A stretch of 64,000 nt of DNA, taken from NCBI RefSeq assembly GCF_013256625.1, contig NZ_CP053908.1, positions 1 to 64,000 on the forward strand. Reading direction: 5' to 3'. Numbering within the stretch: the stretch's first letter is position 1; each line of letters starts with the position of its first letter. The stretch is from Hymenobacter sp. BRD128. GTDB taxonomy: Bacteria > Bacteroidota > Bacteroidia > Cytophagales > Hymenobacteraceae. Position numbers and translations under genes: made by a program. This document shows, in pieces, positions 42,993 through 52,426 of this stretch. The notes below the pieces were generated by a model. That model did not search any database. It saw only the letters and a list, made by a program, of their open reading frames with translations, and was not told where the DNA came from.

Positions 42993-44444
42993 ATGAAGTG
43001 GCGTAGTATCAGAATAGGCGATTTCCTGCACCGGGTACGCATCCCGGTAGATATCGAAGACGACCAGCAATACAACCTCGTTACCATTCGGATGCACCAC
43101 AAAGGCGTGGCGTTACGGGCTACCAAGCCAGGTAAGGAGATTGGTACCAAACGGATGTACGCAGTACAGCCCGGCCATTTCATTTTATCCGGTATTGATG
43201 CTCGTCACGGAGCTTTTGGTATTGTGCCTCCAGAGTTGGCCGGTGCTGTCGTTACCAATGACTTCTGGTATTTTGAAGTTGATGAAGCGCAGGTAGACAA
43301 AGAGCTATTCCTGCACCTGACCTCGACTACCTTCTTCGACGATTTATGCCGCCTTGCCAGCGACGGCACCACCAACCGCGTCCGCCTGCAAGCTGATAAG
43401 TTCTTCAATTACGAAATCAGCCTACCCCCAGTCGAAGAGCAGCGCGAGTTAATAGCGCAGCTGAAACACACCAATGCCGCCGTGGCATCGGTGCTCGATG
43501 AAACTGACCAGCAACTAGCCCACCTCACCAAACTCCGCCAAGCCCTGCTCCGCGAGGCTATGCAGGGCCAGCTGCTCCCCCAAGACCCCACCGACGAACC
43601 CGCCGCCGTGCTGCTCCAGCAGCTGCAAGCCGCCGCCAAGCCCGGCAAGAAGGGTAGGGGCCCGGCCGCCCCCCTCTTCGCCGAGGCCGCCGAAGCGGTG
43701 GAAGGGCCATTTGAGATTCCGGCTAGCTGGGTGTGGTGTGAATTGAAGAAAGTCGTTAAAAGCATCTTCGATGGCCCTTTCGGCTCTCACTTAAAAACAG
43801 CTGACTATACTACTGCAGGTGTAAGAGTAATTAGGCTTGAGAATCTTGATTACGGCAAATTCAAACACGACAAGACGACTTACATCAGCCTAGAAAAGTA
43901 TGAAGGCCTAAAGCAGCATACCATTTATGAAGGTGATATAATTGTCGGGTCATTTATTGCTGACGGAGTGAAGGCCGTACTTATTCCTGAGTTAGGAGAA
44001 ACAGCTATTGCTAAAGCAGACTGCTTTTGTATTAGACATAATCCCACTGCCGTTGATAATAAGTTCTTGACGTATTTATTAGGAACAGACTTTATTTCTG
44101 ATGGTTATCTGCGAATTATGCGAGGCATGACTCGTTCAAGGATAAACACTGCTCAATTAAAGCAGACACTCATCCCCCTACCTCCTCTAGCCGAGCAGCA
44201 CCGCATCGTAGCGAAGCTAGCGCAGCTGCTGCAGCACTGCGATGCCCTGGAGCAGCGCATCCGCGAGGGCCGCCGCCTGGCCGAGCAGCTGCTGGCCATC
44301 GCTCTGCGCGAGGCCCTGGCCCCGCCCGCCGGTGCTACCCCCACGATAGCGGCCGAACCCGCGCTGGCCGAAGATGCCCCGGCACCCGCGCGCCGCGCCG
44401 CCAAGCGCGGCTCCCAGCTGGCCCTCGGTAGCTTACTCGACTAG
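42993..44444 (+). CDS. hsdS: Type I specificity subunit (HsdS)
   Basis: A 483-residue specificity subunit with two target-recognition domains (TRDs). TRD1 (residues 1-140: MKWRSIRIGDFLHRVRIPVD, FILSGIDARHGAFGIVPPEL) ends with the conserved helix LPPVEEQRELIAQLKHTNAA. TRD2 (about 245-390: SWVWCELKKVVKSIFDGPFG, VRVIRLENLDYGKFKHDKTT) ends with PLPPLAEQHRIVAKLAQLLQ. The spacer is GC-rich while TRD2 (about 43740-44160) is visibly AT-rich, a sign that this module was exchanged from a lower-GC donor. Intact; sets the DNA sequence recognised by the whole system. Confidence 0.9.
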   Translation: MKWRSIRIGDFLHRVRIPVDIEDDQQYNLVTIRMHHKGVALRATKPGKEIGTKRMYAVQPGHFILSGIDARHGAFGIVPPELAGAVVTNDFWYFEVDEAQVDKELFLHLTSTTFFDDLCRLASDGTTNRVRLQADKFFNYEISLPPVEEQRELIAQLKHTNAAVASVLDETDQQLAHLTKLRQALLREAMQGQLLPQDPTDEPAAVLLQQLQAAAKPGKKGRGPAAPLFAEAAEAVEGPFEIPASWVWCELKKVVKSIFDGPFGSHLKTADYTTAGVRVIRLENLDYGKFKHDKTTYISLEKYEGLKQHTIYEGDIIVGSFIADGVKAVLIPELGETAIAKADCFCIRHNPTAVDNKFLTYLLGTDFISDGYLRIMRGMTRSRINTAQLKQTLIPLPPLAEQHRIVAKLAQLLQHCDALEQRIREGRRLAEQLLAIALREALAPPAGATPTIAAEPALAEDAPAPARRAAKRGSQLALGSLLD

Positions 44445-44449
44445 CTGCC

Positions 44450-44998
44450 ATGCCATCTGCCGCTACTATGTTCAACCCGGCCACCGACTGCGAAATATTC
44501 GACCTGCACTACGATAGCCAGCAGCCGGCCTGCGTGGCGGCTACCCAGCCCGGTTTTCGGGGCCGCGCCGCTGCCCAGGTCGGCTACAAGATTTACGTGC
44601 TCGTCAACGCGGCCGGGGTGCAGTACGTGGGCTGCACCCGCACCAGCATGGGCGCCCGGCTCCGCCTGGGCCACCAACGCTTCCGCACCCCCCGTGGCGG
44701 CTACCACGGCTACCAGTGGCTGAAGTTGCCGGCCCTACGCCTCTTCGTGTTCCCGCTACCCCCGGCGCTGCTGGCCTTGGATGCTGCCCACCAAACGAAG
44801 CCCTCCCAACTCGCCGAGCGCATTGAGGCCGAGCTGGTCTACGCCGTGCGCGCCCACACCGGCCAGTGGCCCCTGCACCAAACCGAAATCCACTTCCACA
44901 CCCTCCCCGACCAGCCCGAGCTAGCCACCCTCACCACCAGCCTGGCCCAGCAGCTGTACGAGCACGTAACCCAGCCGCTGCCCGTCGCCATTCCGTAG
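44450..44998 (+). CDS. GIY-YIG-like nuclease-fold protein
   Basis: A protein of about 180 residues immediately after hsdS. The central region YKIYVLVNAAGVQYVGCTRT, SMGARLRLGHQRFRTPRGGY resembles a GIY-YIG fold: first strand IYVL, second VQYVG, Thr/Arg helix MGARLRLGH, and a possible catalytic Glu in ERIEAELVYAVRAHTGQWPL. The first motif reads IYV in place of GIY. Start could be ATG 44450 or 44468. It sits in the type I RM operon only 6 bp after hsdS, so it is probably an accessory defence nuclease. Intact. Confidence 0.55.
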   Translation: MPSAATMFNPATDCEIFDLHYDSQQPACVAATQPGFRGRAAAQVGYKIYVLVNAAGVQYVGCTRTSMGARLRLGHQRFRTPRGGYHGYQWLKLPALRLFVFPLPPALLALDAAHQTKPSQLAERIEAELVYAVRAHTGQWPLHQTEIHFHTLPDQPELATLTTSLAQQLYEHVTQPLPVAIP

Positions 44999-45007
44999 CT
45001 TCGCCCC

Positions 45008-46105
45008 ATGCTAAACCGCCTGCACGTTCAGAATTTCACCGTGTTCGCCGACGCCACCTTTGAGTTCAGCCCCGGCCTGAACGTCATTGTCGGCACCAAC
45101 GGCACCGGCAAAAGCCACGTGCTCAAGCTGGCCTACGCCGCCCAGGTAGTCTACGCCGGGGCTCCCCGCGAAGTGCCCGACGTGTACGCCCCCACCGAGG
45201 AAAGCACCGACGTGTTGGTCGCGGTCAGCATGCTGAGTCGCTTGGATGAAGTCTTCCTGCCCAACGGGCTAAAGCAGCTGGTGCGTCGGCCAGGTTCACC
45301 CGCTGCCCCTCCAGTAATGCGTGCTACTGTTCGGGCCAGCTTCGGCAAAAATGCCATCGATGCTATAGCATTTGCGATTGCCGGCGATGCACCCCGCAAC
45401 AACAGCGTCCTGCTACCCGAGCCCGCCACCATCGGCGAGCCCGCACAACGACCCGTCTTTATTCCGGCCAAAGAAATGCTCTCGCTGATGCCCAGCATCA
45501 TCGGGCTCAGTGATAAGTTTACCCCGCTACTCGATTCCACCTACACCGACCTGGCCCGCGCCTTGGTTGGCCCCCTGCTCAAAACGCCCCCGCCCGCCAT
45601 TCATGCCGTGCTCAACAGCTTGGGCCAAGCCATGCAAGGCACCATCCAGTCTGAGAACGGCCGTTTTTACCTCCTGCCCAAGCACGGCGAGCGGCTCGAA
45701 ATAACCCTCGTCGCCGAAGGCTACCGTAAGCTGGGCACGCTAGCCTACCTCCTGGCCAACGGCACACTAAATCCTGATACTACCCTCTACTGGGACGAGC
45801 CCGAAGCCAACCTCAACCCCGCCCTGCTGCGCGAGCTAGCCAGCCTGCTCATGCAATTGGCCAGCCAGGGCTTCCAGATTATCCTAGCCACGCACAGCCT
45901 GTTTATACTTAAAGAGCTGCATATCCTGGCCCACGAGCAAAAATCCACCGTGCGGTATTTTGGCCTGAGTTCCCAGCCCGCCGAGCCTACCCAGGTAATC
46001 CAGTGCGACAACTTGGAGCAGTTGCCCGACATCGTCGCCCTCGACGCCGAGCTGGACCAATCCGACCGTTTCCAGGCAGTACTCGACCAGGAAGATGCCC
46101 ACTAA
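45008..46105 (+). CDS. AAA (ABC/OLD-type) ATPase
   Basis: A 365-residue SMC/RecF-like ATPase. It starts MLNRLHVQNFTVFADATFEF, then Walker A LNVIVGTNGTGKSHVLKLAY at about residue 30. Near residue 245 come the ABC-type segment EGYRKLGTLAYLLANGTL, Walker B DTTLYWDEPEANLNPALLRE and the H-loop ILATHSLFILKELHILAHEQ. No TOPRIM or coiled-coil arm is present, so it is shorter than OLD or RecN. Its stop overlaps the next gene (nuclease) by 11 nt, a strong sign the two work together. It is probably the sensor ATPase of a two-gene defence unit. Confidence 0.8.
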   Translation: MLNRLHVQNFTVFADATFEFSPGLNVIVGTNGTGKSHVLKLAYAAQVVYAGAPREVPDVYAPTEESTDVLVAVSMLSRLDEVFLPNGLKQLVRRPGSPAAPPVMRATVRASFGKNAIDAIAFAIAGDAPRNNSVLLPEPATIGEPAQRPVFIPAKEMLSLMPSIIGLSDKFTPLLDSTYTDLARALVGPLLKTPPPAIHAVLNSLGQAMQGTIQSENGRFYLLPKHGERLEITLVAEGYRKLGTLAYLLANGTLNPDTTLYWDEPEANLNPALLRELASLLMQLASQGFQIILATHSLFILKELHILAHEQKSTVRYFGLSSQPAEPTQVIQCDNLEQLPDIVALDAELDQSDRFQAVLDQEDAH

Positions 46106-46670
46106 GCGCGAAAAAGGAATCTGGCTAGACTTTCCGGAAGGATGGGGCGTCGTTAAGTACGACGGCGATAGCCAAACCGACAACGCCGGCTTTTACCGGG
46201 CCAAAATCGAGCACCAGGTGCAGCACGTGCGCGGCGTAGATGTAGTAAGCTTGACGCCAACTCCGGATAACCGGCTGCTGTTGATAGAGGTAAAGGACTA
46301 CCGCGAAAGCGCCAGCTCTGCCGATAAGGAAGCCAAAAAGCTGCGCCAAACCGTCATCCAAAAAGCGCTCAATACTGTGAGTGGCCTGTTTGCGGCGGCC
46401 CGCACCGGCGACCCTGAGCTACGTGAAGTAACAGAACGTATATGTAGCTCGGGGCTAGCCATCGAGGTAATCTTATTGCTGGAGCAGCCTTCCCCCGGCC
46501 CGCCGCCCATCACCACGGCCCAAAAATTCCGCAAGCAAAACCCGCAAACGGCTATCAACGACCTACGCCTGGAGCTCACCAGTGTTCTCAGTGGTCTGGG
46601 CTTCGATTTTTACTTACGCAGCAGCAGTACTATGCAAGTCCGGGATGGCTGGGGTGTGCGCCTCATATGA
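46095..46670 (+). CDS. PD-(D/E)XK-like nuclease partner
   Basis: A 191-residue protein overlapping the ATPase gene by 11 nt. The motif VDVVSLTPTPDNRLLLIEVK followed by DYRESASSADKEAKKLRQTV shows Asp ... Glu-x-Lys of a PD-(D/E)XK fold, with VSGLFAAARTGDPELREVTE and LAIEVILLLEQPSPGPPPIT as later strands. It starts MPTKREKGIWLDFPEGWGVV. I do not match it to a named defence protein. The coupled ATPase-nuclease layout parallels known pairs such as Septu or PARIS without being either. End of the defence cluster. Confidence 0.6.
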   Translation: MPTKREKGIWLDFPEGWGVVKYDGDSQTDNAGFYRAKIEHQVQHVRGVDVVSLTPTPDNRLLLIEVKDYRESASSADKEAKKLRQTVIQKALNTVSGLFAAARTGDPELREVTERICSSGLAIEVILLLEQPSPGPPPITTAQKFRKQNPQTAINDLRLELTSVLSGLGFDFYLRSSSTMQVRDGWGVRLI

Positions 46671-47009
46671 TAACCGCACTGCCCTGCGCTGACCAATTTC
46701 TTCCGGGGTTGACCTCATGTTGCGGGTTAGTTGCCACTCAAGAGGCACACTGTCGTACATACTTGCTCAATAGTTAACTCTATTGGAGTTTCAAAGCATA
46801 CATAATGCTGGAGCACCCGCCTCAGGTAGGCCTGTTGCTGGCACAAGGCTGCCGTTGTTTGGGTAGTCGGCCCTAATGCCGTAGCCGCGCACCTGCTTCA
46901 TGCAGTAGGTCTGGTGAGTACGAGCTACTTCCTTCGCCGCGCTCTTCATAGCAGGAGCGCACCCTCTAGACCCGACTTTATCTAGACCCGACTTTAGTGG
47001 GCACAAGCT
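46671..47009. other. Intergenic region with tandem repeat
   Basis: No convincing gene. The 16-bp unit TCTAGACCCGACTTTA occurs twice in tandem (46965-46980 and 46981-46996). A short minus-strand frame (MKSAAKEVARTHQTYCMKQV, about 46791-46950) may be a gene fragment. Confidence 0.45.
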
Positions 47010-48215
47010 TTAATTATTAAAATCAAAGATGTTGAACGGCACTGAAACGAATACCTCCGCGCTTACCCCATCGGCAAAGCGCTGAAATTCGTAGCGCTTG
47101 CCCGTCAGGTAGCCGACGGCCAACCCACCCTGGGCACCCTTTAGCTTACCGTCTTCGCCGGTCTGCTGCAAGTAAACACCTAGGTTGAAGGCGAGCTGCT
47201 GCCCGTTGGTTAGCAGATGCACCGATGGATTGAGGGCCACAAACGGCCGCCCCTCTTGGTTGACTGGCAGAATGCGAGCTTCCACATTCAGCCGACCAGT
47301 TGTGCCTAACGTTGGCTTACCCATAAATACGTCCTTGCTGGTCAGCGTACTGGAGCCCGCCGTTAGGGGGTAGTAGACCGTAATAGGGTCGTCGGTGCTA
47401 GTTTCGTAGTGACGCTGCCACGTGTAGCTCGCCACAAATACCAGGTGCTGGCTCATTGCATAGCCCGCGTAGAGCCGCAAGTTGCGGTTTATTCCCGTCA
47501 GGCTCTCCGGCTGCTGCGACAAGCTGGTTGCCAGGTAATCGTAGCCGACTTTCCCCAGCGAAAACGTTACCCCAACCAAGGCGGTTTTTCGGTACGGCTC
47601 CTCGCCAATAAAATTCTTAAAATCAGCTGTTTTAAGTAGTTGTGCCTGCGCTTGAGCATCGTTTTGGACAGAGGCGGTCTGCACTGGTGCTACAAGTGAT
47701 TGCTCGGCTGGCATCTGCGCTTGGCGCTGGGCTAGGGCTGCCTGTACTTGCGGGGTAAGCCTATTATGGATAGCAGTTGCCATAGCTTGGTCTACCGTGC
47801 CGCTGGTGTTGAACTGCAGATTGAAAACAGCCGATGCGCCCTGGCCTAGGCCATCGAGCGAGAGTGGGGTCACGCGCCGAAGCTTGCCCTGAAACGGCTG
47901 GCGAAGTGTTACGGAGCCTTTCACGTAGTTAGTGCTGTAGCCCAGCGCCACGGAAGCTTCTTGATTGTCAGGCTTGACTACAACTGCCACTTGCGAAAAT
48001 GGACTGACCAGCGAGGAGATGGCCGCGCTGGTCAGCGGCGTAGCCATGCAGCGGTTTTCAGCGCGCAGGGCTAGCACGTTGGCGCGGGTAGTACTTGCTT
48101 GTTCAAGCGCGCTTAGCGCCTGTGCTTGCGCCGTGATTGGTTGCCCCAGGGCGGTCAGTCCCACGAGCAGCCACCCGTACTGGCGGTAAGGCAAAAGGGT
48201 AGCTGGTGAGTACAT
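47010..48215 (-). CDS. Secreted outer-membrane-barrel-like protein
   Basis: A 401-residue exported protein. It starts MYSPATLLPYRQYGWLLVGL with a signal peptide ending near AQAQA. The N-terminal part is helical; the second half consists of alternating amphipathic strands (RKTALVGVTFSLGKVGYDYL, NRNLRLYAGYAMSQHLVFVA, GRLNVEARILPVNQEGRPFV, LAFNLGVYLQQTGEDGKLKG) and ends in an aromatic-containing strand (VFVSVPFNIFDFNN), as in Bacteroidota outer-membrane barrels. It lies downstream of a DyP peroxidase on the same strand. Function unknown; start 48215 fits the signal peptide. Confidence 0.6.
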   Translation of the reverse strand: MYSPATLLPYRQYGWLLVGLTALGQPITAQAQALSALEQASTTRANVLALRAENRCMATPLTSAAISSLVSPFSQVAVVVKPDNQEASVALGYSTNYVKGSVTLRQPFQGKLRRVTPLSLDGLGQGASAVFNLQFNTSGTVDQAMATAIHNRLTPQVQAALAQRQAQMPAEQSLVAPVQTASVQNDAQAQAQLLKTADFKNFIGEEPYRKTALVGVTFSLGKVGYDYLATSLSQQPESLTGINRNLRLYAGYAMSQHLVFVASYTWQRHYETSTDDPITVYYPLTAGSSTLTSKDVFMGKPTLGTTGRLNVEARILPVNQEGRPFVALNPSVHLLTNGQQLAFNLGVYLQQTGEDGKLKGAQGGLAVGYLTGKRYEFQRFADGVSAEVFVSVPFNIFDFNN

Positions 48216-48298
48216 ACGAGTAATATACTGATAGATAAGAAAAAGCGGGCAGGCGCTTGCCAGTCCGTATACAAGCGCCCGCACGTAAAAAGCTACCG

Positions 48299-49800
48299 CT
48301 ATATCGCTCCAGCCGGAGCCTCGGCTAGGCTGCGCAGGCCCGATAAAGAAGGCGCATAGAAGTATTCTCCGCCCTCTAGGTCTACAAACTGTGCGAAGTC
48401 TGCCTGCTTGGTGCCCGCTTGGTCATAAACCACCGGAAAGGTGAGCGGGCCTCGCGTACCCTGCCCGATAATAGGGTCCAAGCCCACAGAGGTGATGCCG
48501 TTGGCCGGGTCGGCGCCATGAATAAAATTGGCATTGTTAGCCCAGGCCTGCTGCATAAATTCAAACTGCTGTCCGATGTTACGCTGGTAGCACATGAACA
48601 GCAGCCCCCGGCTTACCCCATCCTCCGGTGCTCCGTCAGGCAACTGAGGGCCGTATGGTACTCCCCGCCGTGTAATGCGGTGGCGCAGCTCCGGGCCAGG
48701 CTCAGTTTCGCCTCTTGGGTTCACCTTGCGGATGTGAGCGTGAAAAGGGCACTTCAACGCCTGCGTATCGTGCTGGTAGTCGAAATTGTTAGTAAATACC
48801 GGCTTGCCGGTGTGTGGGTCCACATTCGTGCCTAGTACAGCTAGTGGCGTACCGTTCTCGAACCGCCCCACCAGCATGGCCCCCGCGCGGGCCCGGTCGT
48901 CTCCCGTCAGGCCCAGCACGTTCGCCAGGGTGTCCGGTTTAGCATCTTTATCTTCCCCTTCCGCATCCTTAAAAGCCCTTACTTTCTGCCGCAATTTGCG
49001 GTACACCAAAAAGCTGCCGAAGGAGTTTTCCTCCGAGCCCAGCACATCAGGTACCAGCACCAGGTCCTCGGCGCCTAGCGCCGTATCGCGTGGGTGGGGG
49101 GCGCTGTACCCTCGTCATTATCCAAGTAAAGCGGCTGGCTCACGCCATCAGCGTAGCCAAAGTGCTCGATGTCGTGGCCGTCTTCTACTAGCCGCTTGCC
49201 GTGCTGCGTAATGCGCACTCGCACCCCGAGCGATTCGCTCCGCTCCGTCATAAAGTTGACGGCGGGTTGCAGGCGCTCAGCCAGCTTATTATCCGCCAGC
49301 AGCAACATCGCGTGAATCTTGCTCGGCTTACCAGCAGTTGCATCCTCCCACCATTCCCCTTCCCAGTCCGTTGGGTCAGGGTCCCGCAACAGACCGTGCA
49401 CGGCCGCAGCACGCATTCCCGCTGCGAAGGCACCTGACCGGCCTTGGCCGGGCGTTTGATTTTGACTTTCCTGCGGCGCCGGTGCCCCTAAGTATTGCAA
49501 ACCATCAGCCGTAAATACAAGACTGGTAAATAAGCCCGCATCCGCAGTCTGCCCGGCTGCCTTAAATGCTTCCCGGTCGCGCAGCTGCTTCTCGGTCGAG
49601 GTCACGCGCACGGTATCAAGCACGCTAGGGCCGGTGCTCAGGCCCGCCAGCAGCTGTTTAATCCACTCGCGGGCGTTCGCCTGGTCTGTAAACTCTACCA
49701 GTAGCAGGGTGGTGTGGTCCCGGCCGTGGCCTTTTAGGATGTTGCCTTGCGCATCGCCATATTTTCTTATGGCATCACCTACAGAAATGAGAGTGGACAT
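48299..49800 (-). CDS. DyP-type heme peroxidase
   Basis: A dye-decolorising peroxidase of about 500 residues. N-terminal: MSTLISVGDAIRKYGDAQGN, ILKGHGRDHTTLLLVEFTDQ. The distal motif is HFGYADGVSQP (GxxDG with catalytic Asp). After a single missing C inside a CCTAGG-like site at about 49078, which creates a TAG stop, the frame resumes LGAEDLVLVPDVLGSEENSF, GSFLVYRKLRQKVRAFKDAE. The proximal heme His lies in CPFHAHIRKVNPR and the distal Arg in RHRITRRGVPYG. No Tat signal or encapsulin tag is seen. It forms a minus-strand set with a membrane protein and a barrel-like protein. Confidence 0.85.
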
Positions 49801-49963
49801 GAGTAGAGAGAAAAAAGGTGAAAAAACAAAGTGCTGGAGGCTAGTGCTAGGCTTTAAGTGCTTATGCTCCCCAAGGCGGCGTACTACCGGTAAAGCAGTA
49901 GTCTGGCAGGGATAGTAGTAGCCTGTTCGCTGCCAGCGCCTCAGCGCTGGCGCTGCCTCGCGC

Positions 49964-51415
49964 TCACTCCTGTTCCGTGCGTGGGGGCTTAATGCCCAAG
50001 TTGCGAATGTTAACTAGCCGGCAAAGCAAGTCAAACCAGAAAGGAGCTCCCACCGACAAAGCTGCCGCCGTCAGCACCCAGCCAAGTAGCGTGTGCCACC
50101 ATGGCTGCGACTGCGATTGTGGCCCAAAGAATGGCGGCCCAATTACGGGTGCATACCATGCCTGGAAGTTGCTGCGGATAGGCCCCTTCACCTTGTTGGT
50201 ATCAGTAGGCAGTACGTTTTCCCTTTGCCAATAGAAAGACGCCGTTGTTATTCCAGGAACTGAGCTTTTAGCCTTATCAAGGCGCCGCGTGTAACGGACG
50301 TAATACTCCGGTACGTTTTCTAGTGTGCGCCCCTTATGAAGCATATGAGCTGGCTGCCTGATATAAAAAACGGTTGGCAGCTCACTCTGGGTACTATCTT
50401 GGCTAGTAGTAACATCCCGCCCAATTGGAAATCCTAGCACCCGCAAGCGGCCATTCAGGGCGTTAAGTTGCTCTTCTGATGCGAGTAGTTTTTTATTGAC
50501 GCTATCCACCGCCGCTCTGGCCGACTTAGTAATAGCGATGGTTACCGCGCTGGCGGCAGAATCTTTCCCGACTCCCTTCATAAAGTGTGCCTTTATACCC
50601 TTCCCATAGGTGTTGACAGCCCCTGGTATCTGTGTTTCCTTAGCACCTACATCTGCTATATGCTGACTCAACTCCGGATGCGCCCATAGGTAGCGAATAA
50701 TAAAGGGCGAGTCAATATTGCTCGCTATCGCAACCACTAGCCCAATCAGGAAAAGCCACCCTCGCGTTTGCCGCTTATACCAGCCCGTCATCCGCTCGCC
50801 GTAGGCATCAAACCAGTTTGCTACCGCTTGTTCGCACTGCGCCAACGTTGCGGTTGCAGCCAGCCCTGCAAACAAGTTGCTTAGCAAGTCACTAAGCTCT
50901 CCACTATACCAAACGGGCGGGGTGCCCACCTGTTGCGCTCCTCCTTGGTTTGGCGAGGCTGCTTGACCTCCTAACGTTCCAACTGTTAATGCGAGCTGTT
51001 GAGCCCTCGCTGCTGCTAGCGGGAGCATAATGTCAGTTAACTCGGTCGCGTGGGGCGCCACCATCCCCAGTAAAGTAGCCGCAAACAAGTCAGCCGGCAC
51101 GTAAGACGGCAGCCCATCAGCCCCCCGCCACCAGTCCCAGGCATTAGTATAGTCTACTTCCAGGCTTGCTTTCCACCCAGTCTGCTCACTCGGCGGCGCT
51201 TGGTCAGCCGGCGAAAGCTTGGCGATGGCCGGCTGGCTATAAAACTGCCCAGTGGTATTACTACCCAGCACTCCTTTCAACCGCCGGTACAAAAATTTAC
51301 CGCGCGCGTTTGTATAGCCTGCCCAAAGCTCATAAATAGAGAGCACTACTTGGCTGCCAAGCAAATACAGAAATACCATCGAAATGGCAACCGCTAGTAT
51401 CAAAGGCAGGTCCAT
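49964..51415 (-). CDS. Large membrane protein of unknown function
   Basis: A 483-residue protein with an N-terminal helix (LILAVAISMVFLYLLGSQVV), one or two central helices (GWLFLIGLVVAIASNIDSPF) and C-terminal helices (HTLLGWVLTAAALSVGAPFW). The motif SVGAPFWFDLLCRLVNIRNL is shared by a broad family of uncharacterised bacterial membrane proteins (GAPFWFDLLxKLVNxR). Soluble parts lie between. It is first in a minus-strand group with the DyP peroxidase and barrel-like protein, so all three may act on the same envelope process. Intact. Confidence 0.6.
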   Translation of the reverse strand: MDLPLILAVAISMVFLYLLGSQVVLSIYELWAGYTNARGKFLYRRLKGVLGSNTTGQFYSQPAIAKLSPADQAPPSEQTGWKASLEVDYTNAWDWWRGADGLPSYVPADLFAATLLGMVAPHATELTDIMLPLAAARAQQLALTVGTLGGQAASPNQGGAQQVGTPPVWYSGELSDLLSNLFAGLAATATLAQCEQAVANWFDAYGERMTGWYKRQTRGWLFLIGLVVAIASNIDSPFIIRYLWAHPELSQHIADVGAKETQIPGAVNTYGKGIKAHFMKGVGKDSAASAVTIAITKSARAAVDSVNKKLLASEEQLNALNGRLRVLGFPIGRDVTTSQDSTQSELPTVFYIRQPAHMLHKGRTLENVPEYYVRYTRRLDKAKSSVPGITTASFYWQRENVLPTDTNKVKGPIRSNFQAWYAPVIGPPFFGPQSQSQPWWHTLLGWVLTAAALSVGAPFWFDLLCRLVNIRNLGIKPPRTEQE

Positions 51416-51784
51416 CGGTAAGCAGTAGGTTTAGCAATTTCTAGTGTGCCAGCAGCGCAACATGATTGGGTGTATCCCGCATACTAAAGGCTTTAGAGGC
51501 TGCTTAGTAACTGACTGCAAATCACGATTTAAGTAAGTACTCGTGAATCAGTGACAGCACTGAATTTTTAGCATAAGCAATTACTGATTTCCGGACCAAA
51601 TTTGCTTACTTATCTAGGTATGGCTGTATAATGTAAAACTTATCGCTTATGGTCTGTTCCAGATAATCCCGTAATTTATAGCATACCAAAAAATGACTTC
51701 TTAATCAATGCTAAGAGCCATTTTATTTCCCAGCTCACAAATTTTTTGTGCATCAAAAGCTGAGTCGGCAAGTAGCAAATTGCG
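51416..51784. other. AT-rich region with transposase-like scrap
   Basis: No intact gene. On the minus strand about 51701-51790 reads LLLADSAFDAQKICELGNKM and then a stop, a pattern seen in DDE transposases; too short for family assignment. The rest is AT-rich non-coding DNA. Confidence 0.35.
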
Positions 51785-51874
51785 CTACTTCAATGGTTGC
51801 TGCTTGCTCTTCTTGTCGATAAGCTGCGATAGTACCGCGATAGCCGCATGGGCCAGAATCTGCCAGATATTCAT
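51785..51874 (-). CDS. Very small amphipathic phage-type protein
   Basis: A 29-residue ORF: MNIWQILAHAAIAVLSQLID then KKSKQQPLK. One hydrophobic helix followed by a basic tail, just downstream of the endolysin gene on the same strand. Such mini-proteins occur in lysis cassettes of Bacteroidota prophages. Coding status is inferred from composition, position and a clear start. Confidence 0.45.
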   Translation of the reverse strand: MNIWQILAHAAIAVLSQLIDKKSKQQPLK

Positions 51875-51913
51875 TGGGTAAATAAGTAAAAAGTGAAAAA
51901 CAACGCCGGCCAC

Positions 51914-52426
51914 TCAGCCGATTAGCTCAAAGTGCGGCCAGTCGTTCAGGTGTTCGTCGTCAGTGCGGCCGTTATGATTCCAGTCGCCGCCCCATGTCAC
52001 CCGCTCATCGGCCGCCCGCATCAGCCGCGAAAACAGCAGCAGCGCGGCCGGGTCCCATTTCACTGAGCTATCGGCCTGCAGCAGCGCCACGTCCAGCGCC
52101 CAGCTGGGCAGCTTATTGTGGTTCGAGGTGCCCGGCAGCTTGTAGGTGATGATGCGCTTGGCTTCCACCGCTGGCAGGTCGCCTAGCCCCGCTGCCTGCC
52201 GCAGCAAGTGAATCTGGTACGGCGTCTGCCGCCCCTGCGCATAGTAGGCCGCCTGCATCGCGTCCGACCGATAGCCTTCCGTCACAATCGGCAACCCTAG
52301 TAGCATCAGCTTCCGGTCGCCCATCCAGCGCGCCAGCGCCACCGCGTAGGCCTTTGCCAACTCGGGCCGCACCTGGGCTAGCCGCGCCGCCTGCGTAGCC
52401 GCCTGGGCCTTACTCAGCGTTACCAT
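51914..52426 (-). CDS. M15-type peptidase (phage endolysin)
   Basis: A 170-residue peptidoglycan peptidase of the M15 (L-alanyl-D-glutamate/D-Ala-D-Ala) type. Motifs: LPIVTEGYRSDAMQAAYYAQ (substrate loop, Arg-Ser), GTSNHNKLPSWALDVALLQ (the Ser-x-His ... Asp zinc site) and VTWGGDWNHNGRTDDEHLND with DWPHFEL (the second zinc His). No signal peptide, so it needs the adjacent holin. It overlaps the holin-like gene by 17 nt. Intact. Confidence 0.85.
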   Translation of the reverse strand: MVTLSKAQAATQAARLAQVRPELAKAYAVALARWMGDRKLMLLGLPIVTEGYRSDAMQAAYYAQGRQTPYQIHLLRQAAGLGDLPAVEAKRIITYKLPGTSNHNKLPSWALDVALLQADSSVKWDPAALLLFSRLMRAADERVTWGGDWNHNGRTDDEHLNDWPHFELIG

